From NCBI RefSeq assembly GCF_001984155.1, contig NZ_MTQO01000041.1, positions 1 through 64,000 on the forward strand: a stretch of 64,000 nt of DNA, read 5' to 3'. The notes below the pieces were generated by a model that worked only from the letters and a program-made list of their open reading frames with translations, was not told the DNA's origin and ran no database searches. Numbering within the stretch: the first letter of the stretch is position 1; every line of letters starts with the position of its first letter. This stretch comes from Actinosynnema sp. ALI-1.44 (GTDB lineage: Bacteria > Actinomycetota > Actinomycetes > Mycobacteriales > Pseudonocardiaceae). The translations under genes were made by a program, and so were the position numbers. Below are positions 1 through 7,387 of this stretch, piece after piece.

Positions 1-108
1 CTGCGTCCGGCTGGAGGATTACGCCAGCCGCAAGATCGAGTACCAACTCGGTCAGATCCCCGCGCTGCTGCATACCGAGGCCTATGCGCGCACGACCATC
101 GCGCAGCA
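1..108 (+). repeat. Direct repeat, copy 1 of 2
   Basis: Bases 1-99 are identical to 2443-2541, and 1-108 match 2443-2550 with one mismatch (base 100). Identity breaks down right after. The copy may extend to the left beyond the window. Confidence 0.95.
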
Positions 109-170
109 ACGCCCATCGCCCTGCTGCGCCCCAGCCGCTATCGCGACTGATGGCTGGAGTATCAGCTGCT
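1..170 (+). pseudogene. Truncated Scr1-family (DUF5753) regulator fragment
   Basis: The frame starting at base 2 reads CVRLEDYASRKIEYQLG and continues to HTEAYARTTIAQQ, the same residues as the middle of the regulator remnant at 2153-2959. After about base 108 the similarity stops and the frame ends at a TGA at 168-170. The segment enters from the left window edge, so its 5' part is not visible. Scr1-type proteins are XRE DNA-binding regulators with a C-terminal DUF5753 domain; this piece holds only the start of that domain. It looks like the product of a local duplication fused to unrelated sequence, not a working gene. Confidence 0.7.
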
Positions 171-324
171 GACGATGTCCGCCGGGCTGCTCGACGTGCG
201 TGTCATGCCATCCGACAACGCCCGAGTATTCGGCGAACTGCATGAAGCACAGCGAGCCTTGTCGAACACAGCCTGCCCACCGTCACACGCCCGACGTTCC
301 TTTGCCGTCGCCAAGCTACCCTGA
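115..324 (+). pseudogene. Decayed unidentified ORF with internal stop
   Basis: One frame reads IALLRPSRYRD, a TGA stop at 148-150, then WLEYQLLTMSAGLLDVRVMP and on through SDNARVFGELHEAQRAL to a stop at 322-324. Codon use is typical of the coding sequence around it, so this looks like a real gene tail broken by a nonsense codon and lacking its 5' end. I do not recognise the family. It sits directly after the duplicated Scr1 segment, which suggests the two were joined by a rearrangement. Confidence 0.4.
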
Positions 325-393
325 AAGCAGCACTACCCGAGACGTGAGCCGTGTCTGGGGGTAGCACGCCAGACCTACGAAGATGGGCAGGTC

Positions 394-1587
394 GTGATGA
401 GCGATCAGACGGGCATTGGCGCGAACATCAAGCGGCTGCGCGGCAAGCTGTTCACCCAGCGGGAGCTTGCCGACAAGGCCGCTGTCAGCGTGGATCTCAT
501 CAGGAAGCTGGAGCAGGGCCAGCGCCACACGGCTCGCATCTCCAACCTGCACAAGATCGCGCGGGCCTTGGACGTGCCGCTCGTGCGTCTGCTCGGCAAG
601 CACAGCGCCCTGCCAGGCAGCGATGGCGGCGTGATGGCCATACGTCGCACCATCACCCCGGTTGACGATCTGCTCGACCCGAACGACCTCGACGACGAAC
701 CACTGTCACTCGCCGAGGCCGAGCGCGAGGTGGACTATCTCTGGGGTCAGTACTGGACCGGCAAGTACGAAGAACTCGGCAGCCTCATCCCTCTCACGCT
801 CCCACGCGTCCGGGCAACCCATCGGGCGGTGGCGGCCAACGAAAGGGCCCGCGCGGCCCAGGCGCTTGCTCGGGTGTACCAAGTCGCGGGCGACACCCTG
901 GTCCACTTCGGACAGCAAGACGGGGCCTTCCTGGCGATCCGCGAAGCCCTTACGGCGGCGAACAACGGAGAAGACGAACTACTTGCCTCAGCCATGTGCG
1001 TTTCGGTGGCGTGGCAACTGTTGGTGCAGGGCCGCTCCGCGGAGTCTGAAGGTGTGGCCCGCAGAGCCGCCGGACAGATTGAGCCGGGCGGGACGGTGCA
1101 CGACTCGCAGCTCGCGGTGTACGGCCTCCTGACGGTCACTGCCGCCACCGCAGCAGCTCGCAACCAGAAGCGCGACAGCGCCAACGAACTGCTGGACGTC
1201 GCAGGTGAGGTAGCACACCGGCTTGGCTACGAGCGTACGGACCACCAAACCACGTTCGGCCCAGCCAAGGTGTCCATGCTCGCCGTGGATGTTCACGTCG
1301 TACAGGACAACTTCGTGGAAGCACTGAGCGCTGCGAAGTCTCTGCCCCGTGACGCGGCCCTCCCGCTCGCGTCCCGTGCCCGCCACCTGGCCGACGTGGC
1401 GCTGTCGCATCTTCGGCTCGGCCACCGCCAGCGCGCGACAGACGCGATCTTCGCCATGGAATCCCTCGCCCCGGAGTGGAGCAAGTACCAGTCGCTGCCG
1501 AAGCAGATAGTAAACGAACTGCTGGAACACGAGCGTCCCAGCCGCCTGCGGGAGTTGGCGGGCCGAATGGGCGCAGGCGTGGACTAG
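394..1587 (+). CDS. XRE-family HTH regulator with TPR-like C-terminal region
   Basis: Predicted cytoplasmic DNA-binding regulator of 397 aa. Residues about 8-65 form an XRE helix-turn-helix (TQRELADKAAVSVDLIRKLE, then ISNLHKIARALDVPLVRLLG). A long alanine-rich helical region follows, of the TPR type common in actinomycete XRE regulators of about 400 aa, so the length is normal. Two start codons are adjacent: GTG at 394 and ATG at 397; I keep the longer frame. The gene stands alone between two pieces of a broken Scr1-type regulator. Right after its stop codon comes a strong hairpin (1587-1632). The ligand and target genes cannot be told from the sequence. Confidence 0.85.
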   Translation: MMSDQTGIGANIKRLRGKLFTQRELADKAAVSVDLIRKLEQGQRHTARISNLHKIARALDVPLVRLLGKHSALPGSDGGVMAIRRTITPVDDLLDPNDLDDEPLSLAEAEREVDYLWGQYWTGKYEELGSLIPLTLPRVRATHRAVAANERARAAQALARVYQVAGDTLVHFGQQDGAFLAIREALTAANNGEDELLASAMCVSVAWQLLVQGRSAESEGVARRAAGQIEPGGTVHDSQLAVYGLLTVTAATAAARNQKRDSANELLDVAGEVAHRLGYERTDHQTTFGPAKVSMLAVDVHVVQDNFVEALSAAKSLPRDAALPLASRARHLADVALSHLRLGHRQRATDAIFAMESLAPEWSKYQSLPKQIVNELLEHERPSRLRELAGRMGAGVD

Positions 1588-1632
1588 GACACTGTGTCCT
1601 ACTGCCTGATCGGGTAGTAGGACACAGTGTCC
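1587..1632 (+). terminator. Hairpin of two self-palindromic arms
   Basis: The arms GGACACTGTGTCCTACT (1587-1603) and AGTAGGACACAGTGTCC (1616-1632) are perfectly complementary over 17 bp with a 12-nt loop. The hairpin begins at the last base of the XRE stop codon. Each arm also contains a 13-bp palindrome of its own (GGACAC-T/A-GTGTCC), so as duplex DNA it offers two operator-like sites 29 bp apart. There is no U-run after the stem, so both a terminator and a protein-binding site are possible. Confidence 0.6.
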
Positions 1633-1757
1633 GAGCCAGACGTCCACGGGCCTTCATATCGTCACCGTCAAGATGCGGAAGGTGACGACTTTGAGCACAC
1701 GAATCGGCAGTTCACAAACGGCGGGCGTTGCCGAACGCGGGCCAATCGGGTGATCGT

Positions 1758-2054
1758 GTGGAGACACCTGACGCCGTCGTCTGGGGAACCAACCCCTCTG
1801 GCAGTAAGTACTACGCCGGTCGCGTGCACATAGTGTCGTTCAACGACGACGTGCCAATCGCGGTGTGCGGACTCCCCGTCGAACACGTGTGGGAGCACCG
1901 TCCCCGTACTCCTGACTGGTTGTGTCCGGAATGCTGTCAGATCGCGATCGCCTTGCTATATCCCGCTACGACACAGCAACGCCTGCGGCACGACACTACC
2001 GGCCAAGGCGACTCGTTCCACGGGCAGCAACGAGTGTTGCTGCCGTCCACATAA
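1758..2054 (+). CDS. Small Cys-containing hypothetical protein
   Basis: A 98-aa frame from GTG 1758 (reading VETPDAVVWG). It contains paired cysteines, AVCGLP and a later LCPECC, that look like a small zinc-binding knuckle; the residues between are rich in H, W and R. Short proteins of this general look accompany XRE/Scr regulators in actinomycetes, which fits the position here. The start is uncertain: the same frame also opens at TTG 1728, and neither has a clear ribosome binding site. The last 30 residues are compositionally odd (many Q, R, T), so the true end of the conserved part may be near residue 70. Function unknown. Confidence 0.45.
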   Translation: METPDAVVWGTNPSGSKYYAGRVHIVSFNDDVPIAVCGLPVEHVWEHRPRTPDWLCPECCQIAIALLYPATTQQRLRHDTTGQGDSFHGQQRVLLPST

Positions 2055-2061
2055 ATGGGTG

Positions 2062-2092
2062 TTGACCCGGTATACCTAGTCCACAGTAGATA
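2062..2092 (+). promoter_or_regulatory. Possible promoter of the broken Scr1-type gene
   Basis: TTGACC at 2062-2067 and TAGATA at 2087-2092, spacing 19 bp, lie about 60 bp upstream of ATG 2153, which is itself preceded by GGAGGA. The spacing is slightly long for a vegetative promoter. Confidence 0.35.
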
Positions 2093-2152
2093 CAACGCGA
2101 CATCGTGCCACCCATGACACGCCGTGGTCGCGGTATCGCTGGAGGAACAAGC

Positions 2153-2959
2153 ATGGCAGGGTCGATCCCACCCCTGAACTACCACGGCCGCAAGCTCGTG
2201 CGGGTGTTGAAGAAGCTTCGTGAACAGGGCAGGTGGACCCAGGAGTAGGCGGGTGAGCGTGCTCGCATCGAGCCGAAGAAACTCGGTAGGCTCGAACGTC
2301 ACCAATTGCCGACGTACCACGAACTGGTCATCCTGTTGGACGCCTACGGTGTTCTCAGCTGTGACTACACGCCGTACGCCGAACTGTGGGAGCTGGCCAA
2401 GCAACGGCCGTGGTGGCAGGAGTTCGACCTCGACGACGTCCGCTGCGTCCGGCTGGAGGATTACGCCAGCCGCAAGATCGAGTACCAACTCGGTCAGATC
2501 CCCGCGCTGCTGCATACCGAGGCCTATGCGCGCACGACCATTGCGCAGCAGTGCCCGTCCTTGGTCGCCAAGCGGGTCGCGTTCCTGACGCGGCAACAGG
2601 AGCGTCTGACCACGCAACCGTTGCTGGAGTTCCACGCGTTGATTCATGAGTCCGTGTTGGGGCATGGGGTGGATCGCGCTCAACTGGCCAAGCTGGTCGA
2701 GTGCGCGCAGTTGCCGAACGTGACGATCCAGATCGTGTCGGAGCGACCTGTGAGCGTCGGGCTCACCAGTTCCGTGTGCGTGTTGTCCTTCGACGACCAC
2801 GACGAGCCCGACTGCGTGTTCACCGAGTCGGTGATCGGCCTGCAGGAAAGCCATGTCCCCGGCCAAACCCGCAAGATCAAGCACCTGCTCGGGAACGTCG
2901 CCCGACGTGCGACGAACCCAGAACAGTCACTCGCGATGATCCGCGCCATGCTGACGTGA
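2153..2959 (+). pseudogene. Scr1-family XRE/DUF5753 regulator broken by an amber codon
   Basis: From ATG 2153 (SD GGAGGA about 6 nt upstream) the frame gives MAGSIPPLNYHGRK and KKLREQGRWTQE, then TAG at 2246-2248. The same frame continues uninterrupted for 236 more codons (AGERARIEPKKLGRLERHQL, later IQIVSERPVSVGLTSSVCVL) to a stop at 2957-2959. The full frame of 268 codons matches the usual length and order of Scr1 regulators: XRE HTH, then DUF5753. The TAG falls inside the HTH, in the position of a conserved Glu/Gln after WTQE, so one point mutation is enough to explain it. No DUF397 partner gene, the usual neighbour of this family, is seen nearby. A downstream TTG at 2306 could restart without the HTH, which would leave no DNA binding. 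Confidence 0.85.
2443..2550 (+). repeat. Direct repeat, copy 2 of 2
   Basis: Matches bases 1-108 with one mismatch; the first 99 bases are identical. This copy lies inside the DUF5753 part of the regulator remnant. Confidence 0.95.
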
Positions 2960-2971
2960 GCGCACGTGGAA

Positions 2972-3004
2972 GTGGGGCTCAGGCACGACGCACCTGAGCC
3001 CCAC
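2972..3004. terminator. Bidirectional terminator hairpin
   Basis: A perfect 12-bp stem, GTGGGGCTCAGG (2972-2983) with CCTGAGCCCCAC (2993-3004), and a 9-nt loop. It lies between the convergent ends of the Scr1-type remnant and the fibronectin-III gene. On the plus strand it is followed by AGTCTTTG. Confidence 0.85.
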
Positions 3005-3018
3005 AGTCTTTGTGCGAG

Positions 3019-4734
3019 TTACTTCTTCGGGGTGAGGGTCAGGTCGATCGTGTTGCCCGGTCCCGAGGTGAAGACGCTGATGAAGTCGTTGAGGCCGCCG
3101 CAGCCCTGCAACTTCGCCAGCGTGTACTCACCGGTCAGCTTGCCGCCCGCCAGCGGGTCGAAGTTCGGGCCGGACTTCAGGTTGATGTCCGACGGCGAAA
3201 CCGTCTGGCAGTCAGGTGAGTTGCTGATCGGGAAGCCGAACACGCTCACCTGCGGCAGCTTCACCTGCACCTTCGAGCTGGAGGTCAGCACGCCACCGGT
3301 CAGGCTGCCGGTGGTCTTCGCCGCCTGCTCGAACGCCACCTTCGCCGTCACCGGCAGGAAACCCAGCACCTTGAAGTCACCGGTGGTGGGGTCCAGGGTC
3401 AGGTCGGCGGTGTACTTCGCGGTCGCCAGGTCCAGTTCGGCGTCGATGCCACCGGAGAGCTTCGTCGTCCCGTTGGGGGCCTTGATGAACGACGAACCGG
3501 CGAGCGTGTAGCCGTACTTGACCGTGTTGCCGCCGCCCGGCTGCGTCTTCGCCGTCACCGGGGCGCTGGCCGCGGACGCGTTGTTGGCGGCGTCCTTGGC
3601 CTTGACCGTGAAGGTGTAGCTGGTGTCGGCGGCAAGGCCACCCACCGTCGCCGACGTTCCGGTGACGCTGGTGGCGAGGGTGCTTCCGTTGTAGACGTCG
3701 TAGCCGGTGACGGCGACGTTGTCCTTGGAGGCGTCCCATGCCAGTGACACGCTGTTGTTGGTGGTACCCGACGCACGCACGTTGGCCGGAGCGGACGGTG
3801 CCTCAGTGTCCGCGCCACCGCCGCCCTGCGTCTTCGCCGTCACCGAAGCACTGGCGGGCGAAGCGTTCCCGGCCGCGTCCTTCGCCTTCACCGTGAACGT
3901 GTAGCTGGTGTTCGCGGCGAGGTTGCCGATCGTGGCCGTGGTTCCGGTGACGCTGGTGGCGAGGGTGCTTCCGTTGTAGACGTCGTAGCCGGTGACGGCG
4001 ACGTTGTCCTTGGAGGCGTCCCATGCCAGCGACACGCTGTTGGCGGTGGTGCCGGTCGAACGCGGGTTGGCCGGTGCGGACGGCGCCTCGGTGTCGCCAC
4101 CGCCGCCACCCGTGATCTCGGCTGTGGCCAACTCGTTGTTCTGGCCGGGATCCTGGGTGCACTGCGAGTCGAACTCGCCGAGCCCGGTCAGCGACCCGTC
4201 CGCCTTGCGGGGCACCAGGTGCAGCAGCAGGTCGCCGACGGTGATCTTCACCGTTCCCGGCTTGGTGAACGACAGCGACGGCGTCTTGCCGTCCGCCCCG
4301 ATCTGGAACTCGCCCGACGCGGGGATGTCGACCTTCTGCAGGGTGACGGGCACCTTGACCGGCAGGGTTCCCTCAGGTGCCGCGACAGCCGCGTCGGCGA
4401 GCGCGGTCCCTTCGAGTGTCTTGGCCTGAACCAGGTTCAAGCCCTGTGTCGCAGTGGCTCCGACGGTCGAGATGGTCTTGATGTCCAACTCGGGGGTCGG
4501 CGTGTTGACCGGGATGGTCTTCGGGAAGTCCGCGTCGATCTTCACCGAGATCGGCTGGACACCGATCAGGGGGAAGGGGCACTTGTAGGTCAGGGTCAGC
4601 GAAACGGGATCGGCCGCCGCGCTGCCAGCACCCAGCAGTACTGTGCCCGCCACTGTTCCCATCACCGTGGCCGCCGCGACGAGTGCCGTGCCGATCTTGG
4701 GCCCGAGCCGCCTCGACCCTCTTCGATTGTTCAC
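3019..4734 (-). CDS. Secreted protein with two fibronectin type III modules
   Basis: Predicted exported protein of 571 aa. I chose GTG 4734 because a GGAGGA ribosome site lies 5-7 nt upstream and the protein then opens with a Sec signal peptide: basic VNNRRGSRRLGPK, hydrophobic core, and cleavage near SAAA-DP. A longer frame to 4839 lacks these features. After the signal is a domain of about 170 aa (LTLTYKCPFPLIGVQPISV) resembling actinomycete DUF6801. Two fibronectin-III modules follow at about 210-303 and 304-398, each opening with EAPSAPAN and containing SLAWDASKDNVAVTGYDVYN. The last 170 aa (AGSSFIKAPNGTTKLSGGID to TSGPGNTIDLTL) resemble the first protein of the divergent Mce operon. Likely an envelope or extracellular binding protein; ligand unknown. 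Confidence 0.8.
   Translation of the reverse strand: MNNRRGSRRLGPKIGTALVAAATVMGTVAGTVLLGAGSAAADPVSLTLTYKCPFPLIGVQPISVKIDADFPKTIPVNTPTPELDIKTISTVGATATQGLNLVQAKTLEGTALADAAVAAPEGTLPVKVPVTLQKVDIPASGEFQIGADGKTPSLSFTKPGTVKITVGDLLLHLVPRKADGSLTGLGEFDSQCTQDPGQNNELATAEITGGGGGDTEAPSAPANPRSTGTTANSVSLAWDASKDNVAVTGYDVYNGSTLATSVTGTTATIGNLAANTSYTFTVKAKDAAGNASPASASVTAKTQGGGGADTEAPSAPANVRASGTTNNSVSLAWDASKDNVAVTGYDVYNGSTLATSVTGTSATVGGLAADTSYTFTVKAKDAANNASAASAPVTAKTQPGGGNTVKYGYTLAGSSFIKAPNGTTKLSGGIDAELDLATAKYTADLTLDPTTGDFKVLGFLPVTAKVAFEQAAKTTGSLTGGVLTSSSKVQVKLPQVSVFGFPISNSPDCQTVSPSDINLKSGPNFDPLAGGKLTGEYTLAKLQGCGGLNDFISVFTSGPGNTIDLTLTPKK
3656..4029. repeat. Near-identical DNA repeat of the two Fn3 modules
   Basis: The Fn3 modules repeat with a 285-bp (95-aa) period. 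An 89-bp stretch, 3656-3744, is identical at the DNA level to 3941-4029, including third codon positions, so the duplication is recent or kept uniform by gene conversion. Confidence 0.9.
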
Positions 4735-4840
4735 AATCTTCCTCCGTGTATCAACGATGATACGAAAACCGCGGTCGAATACCCCGCGGTCCGGCAGGGG
4801 CTGTTCAATCGCCGATTTGCCGGATGGGGAAGTAGCCACC

Positions 4841-4877
4841 CGAACGTTAGGCTACTGGCCAGTAAGGTAACCGTTCG
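4841..4877. promoter_or_regulatory. Nested palindromic operator candidate
   Basis: TACTGGCCAGTA (4853-4864) is a perfect 12-bp palindrome. Around the same centre TTA (4847-4849) mirrors TAA (4868-4870), and CGAACG (4841-4846) mirrors CGTTCG (4872-4877) with one extra base on one side. This symmetry is typical of a TetR- or GntR-type dimer site. It lies about 107 bp upstream of the Fn3 gene start and some 270 bp upstream of the Mce operon. Confidence 0.55.
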
Positions 4878-5065
4878 GCCGATCTGTCGCAAGCGTTCCT
4901 ACTCTTTCCGCCCTGGGCGTCCCCGAATTTGTCGGAGCATGACATGTGCGGCTCGTCGCGTTGGCGAAACGGCATAGTTTCGCAGGTGGGGCCCTGGTCG
5001 TGCGCACTGTGCGACAAGTGTGCGCCGCCGGGTTCCTAATCTGCTGACAAAAACGTTCGACATGA

Positions 5066-5094
5066 TTGTCGGAGCCGTCATTCGCCGGTAGCGT
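5066..5094 (+). promoter_or_regulatory. Candidate promoter of the Mce operon
   Basis: TTGTCG (5066-5071) and TAGCGT (5089-5094), spacing 17 bp. Transcription would begin near 5101, about 30 nt before the first gene. Confidence 0.4.
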
Positions 5095-5132
5095 ACCGCC
5101 GAGTAAGTTCCGATTTCCCGAAGTGGGTGGCG

Positions 5133-5810
5133 ATGGCGCTCCGGAATGCGTTCTGCGGTGTGGCAGTGGCGTTCTCGCTGCTGTCGGCCCTCCCGGGATC
5201 GGCTGCGCCCGCCCCGGCGGCCCAGCCGGTCGCCCAGCCGGGCGCACCGGATTCGGCCGCCGCGAAACTCAAGGTCTCGTTCTACGTCAGCGGCCACTCG
5301 ACGATCGCGAAACTCGGTTCCGACATCGTGCTGAAAGAAGGCACATTCGACGCCGAGATCGACATCGCCGACAACTCGATCGAAGGCACGCTGGCATTGC
5401 CGCCGTCGCCCGGTTACTTCGTGGTGTTCCGGTTCATGCCGGTCACCAACACCACGGACTTCGTCCAGGACGGCCTGGCGACGGGCAAAGTAGTGGTGAC
5501 ATTGCCGGACGCGCAGGCCGACATCACCCTCAAGTTGTACATAGCGCTTCGTGACGTGCGCCAGGACGGCGTCCCGCTCAACGTCGGCGCCCATTGCCGG
5601 ACCGCGACACCGGCCGTGATCCGCATCAACGGCCCGATCAAACTCCTGCCGGAGGGGTCGGTCAGCGAGATCACGTCGAAGTACGACATCCCGCCGTTCA
5701 GCGGCTGCGGGGTGACCGAGGACCTCGATCCGCTGCTCACCGGCCTGGTGTCCGGACCGGGCAACACCCTCGTCACCAAACTGCGTGTGCGCTGCATCGG
5801 GTGCCCGTGA
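5133..5810 (+). CDS. Secreted first protein of the Mce operon
   Basis: A 225-aa protein with a Sec signal peptide (MALRNAFCGVAVAFSLLSAL, cleavage near GSA-AP). The mature part (VSFYVSGHSTIAKLGSDIVL, GTFDAEIDIADNSIEGTLAL, ending VSGPGNTLVTKLRV) has the same order of motifs as the C-terminal domain of the Fn3 protein on the other side of the intergenic region. It contains a few cysteines that could pair outside the membrane (AHC, SGCGV, RCIGC). The start may be ATG 5133 or GTG 5127; neither has a strong ribosome site. Its stop overlaps the ATG of the first YrbE gene, so it is translated with the Mce transporter and may be an envelope accessory or substrate-delivery factor. I know no fixed name for it. 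Confidence 0.75.
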   Translation: MALRNAFCGVAVAFSLLSALPGSAAPAPAAQPVAQPGAPDSAAAKLKVSFYVSGHSTIAKLGSDIVLKEGTFDAEIDIADNSIEGTLALPPSPGYFVVFRFMPVTNTTDFVQDGLATGKVVVTLPDAQADITLKLYIALRDVRQDGVPLNVGAHCRTATPAVIRINGPIKLLPEGSVSEITSKYDIPPFSGCGVTEDLDPLLTGLVSGPGNTLVTKLRVRCIGCP

Positions 5811-6589
5811 TGGTCGCGATGTCGATGATTGCCGCATCCCTGCGCGCGTTCGGGCGCTTGTTCGTGATGGGCCTCGAAGTGATCGCGGGCATGTTCCGGC
5901 TTCCTTTCCAGGGCAAGGAGTTCGCGCACCAGTTCTGGTTCGTCGCCAGCGTGTCCATCCTGCCCGCGGCGCTGGTGTCGATCCCGCTCGGCGCGGTGAT
6001 CACGTTGCAGCTCGGGTCGCTGACCGCGCAGATCGGCGCGGATTCCTTCAACGGCGCGGCGAGCGTGCTCGCGATCATCCAGCAGGCCAGCCCGATCGTG
6101 ACCGCGTTGATCGTGGCGGGCGCGGGCGGTTCGGCGATCTGCGCCGACCTGGGCGCCCGCACCATCCGCGAGGAGATCGACGCGATGCAGGTGCTCGGCG
6201 TGTCGCCGATCCACCGGCTGGTCGTGCCGAGGGTGCTGGCGTCCATGCTGGTCGCGGTGCTGCTCAACGGGATGGTCAGCGTGGTCGGCGTGGCGGGCGG
6301 CTACTTCTTCAACGTCATCGTGCAGGACGGCACCCCCGGCGCGTTCCTGGCGAGTTTCGCCGCGCTGGCGCAGTTGCCGGACCTGTGGGTGGGCGAGCTG
6401 AAGGCGTTGATCTTCGGGTTCCTCGCCGGGCTGGTCGCGTCCTACCGCGGCCTGAACCCCAAGGGCGGGCCCAAGGGCGTCGGCGACGTGGTCAACCAGT
6501 CCGTGGTGATCACGTTCCTGCTGCTGTTCTTCGTGAACTTCGTGATCAGCGTGCTGTACCTGGAACTCGTCCCGGCGAAGGGAGCATAG
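5810..6589 (+). CDS. yrbEA: Mce-associated ABC permease YrbEA (MlaE family)
   Basis: Integral membrane permease of 259 aa, MlaE/YrbE family, one of the two permease subunits of an Mce lipid importer. Visible features are the usual N-terminal amphipathic helix (FGRLFVMGLEVIAGMFRLPF), five or so hydrophobic segments, and the conserved loop DLGARTIREEIDAMQVLGVS, which in MlaE-family proteins contacts the ATPase. ATG 5810 overlaps the preceding TGA; ATG 5819 is an alternative. The ATPase (MceG/Mkl type) is not encoded in the window and would have to come from elsewhere, as is usual in actinomycetes. Family assignment is firm; the lipid carried is unknown. Confidence 0.95.
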   Translation: MVAMSMIAASLRAFGRLFVMGLEVIAGMFRLPFQGKEFAHQFWFVASVSILPAALVSIPLGAVITLQLGSLTAQIGADSFNGAASVLAIIQQASPIVTALIVAGAGGSAICADLGARTIREEIDAMQVLGVSPIHRLVVPRVLASMLVAVLLNGMVSVVGVAGGYFFNVIVQDGTPGAFLASFAALAQLPDLWVGELKALIFGFLAGLVASYRGLNPKGGPKGVGDVVNQSVVITFLLLFFVNFVISVLYLELVPAKGA

Positions 6590-6592
6590 GGC

Positions 6593-7387
6593 GTGAACTC
6601 GCTGGAACGGCTGGGCGACCAGCTCGGGTTCTTCGCCAGGTCACTGGCGTGGGCGCCGCTGACGGTCACGCGGTACTACCGCGAGGTCGTCCGGCTGCTG
6701 GCCGAGGTCAGCTTCGGCAGCGGTGCGCTCGCGGTGATCGGCGGCACCATCGGCGTGATGGTCGGCATGTCCGTGTTCACCGGCACGGTCGTCGGCCTGC
6801 AGGGCTTCTCCGCGCTCAACCAGATCGGCACGTCGGCGTTCGCCGGGTTCCTCTCGGCCTACTTCAACACACGCGAGATCGCGCCGCTGGTCGCCGGGCT
6901 CGCGCTGTCGGCGACCGTGGGATCCGGGTTCACCGCGCAGCTGGGCGCGATGCGGATCTCCGAGGAGATCGACGCACTCGAAGTGATGGCCGTGCGCAGC
7001 CTGCCGTACCTGGTCACCGCCCGGATGATCGCCGGGTTCATCGCCATCGTCCCGTTGTACGTCCTGGGCCTGCTGACCTCGTACCTGGCGGCGCGCACGA
7101 TCACCGTGGAGGTCTACGGGCAGTCCGCGGGCACCTACGACCACTACTTCAACCTGTTCCTGCCGCCGGAGGACGTGCTCTGGTCCTTCGTGAAGGTCCT
7201 GGTTTTCAGCGTCGGCATCATCCTGACGCACTGCTACTACGGATTCCGCGCGGCGGGCGGGCCCGCGGGCGTCGGTGTCGCGGTCGGCCGCTCGGTGCGC
7301 ACGTCGATCGTGATGGTGAGCATCCTGGACTTCTTCCTCAGCCTCGCGATCTGGGGCGCGACCACGACTGTGCGGGTGGCCGGATGA
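6593..7387 (+). CDS. yrbEB: Mce-associated ABC permease YrbEB (MlaE family)
   Basis: Second permease subunit, 264 aa, starting at GTG 6593, three bases after the yrbEA stop and behind a GGGAG ribosome site. The MlaE signature loop is FTAQLGAMRISEEIDALEVM. Several membrane segments and a conserved C-terminal part (HCYYGFRAAGGPAGVGVAVG) match YrbE-B proteins. Its stop overlaps the mceA start (ATGA), so the genes are translationally coupled. With YrbEA it should form the membrane channel that passes lipid brought by the MceA-F ring or tube. Confidence 0.95.
   Translation: MNSLERLGDQLGFFARSLAWAPLTVTRYYREVVRLLAEVSFGSGALAVIGGTIGVMVGMSVFTGTVVGLQGFSALNQIGTSAFAGFLSAYFNTREIAPLVAGLALSATVGSGFTAQLGAMRISEEIDALEVMAVRSLPYLVTARMIAGFIAIVPLYVLGLLTSYLAARTITVEVYGQSAGTYDHYFNLFLPPEDVLWSFVKVLVFSVGIILTHCYYGFRAAGGPAGVGVAVGRSVRTSIVMVSILDFFLSLAIWGATTTVRVAG

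Larger units (their letters stand above)
4735..5132. other. Divergent intergenic region between Fn3 gene and Mce operon
   Basis: About 400 bp without a gene. It contains a large symmetric palindrome (4841-4877), a 7-bp inverted repeat GCGAAAC/GTTTCGC (4964-4970 and 4977-4983) and a promoter-like pair before the Mce operon (5066-5094). The overlapping frames seen here have no good start or motif. Confidence 0.7.

Noticed and set aside
5785-7380. Long plus-strand frame (over 500 codons) overlapping the yrbE genes
   Set aside because: Its Arg/Gly/Ala-rich translation is a typical shadow of high-GC genes; only its last part from 7384 (mceA) has real motifs.
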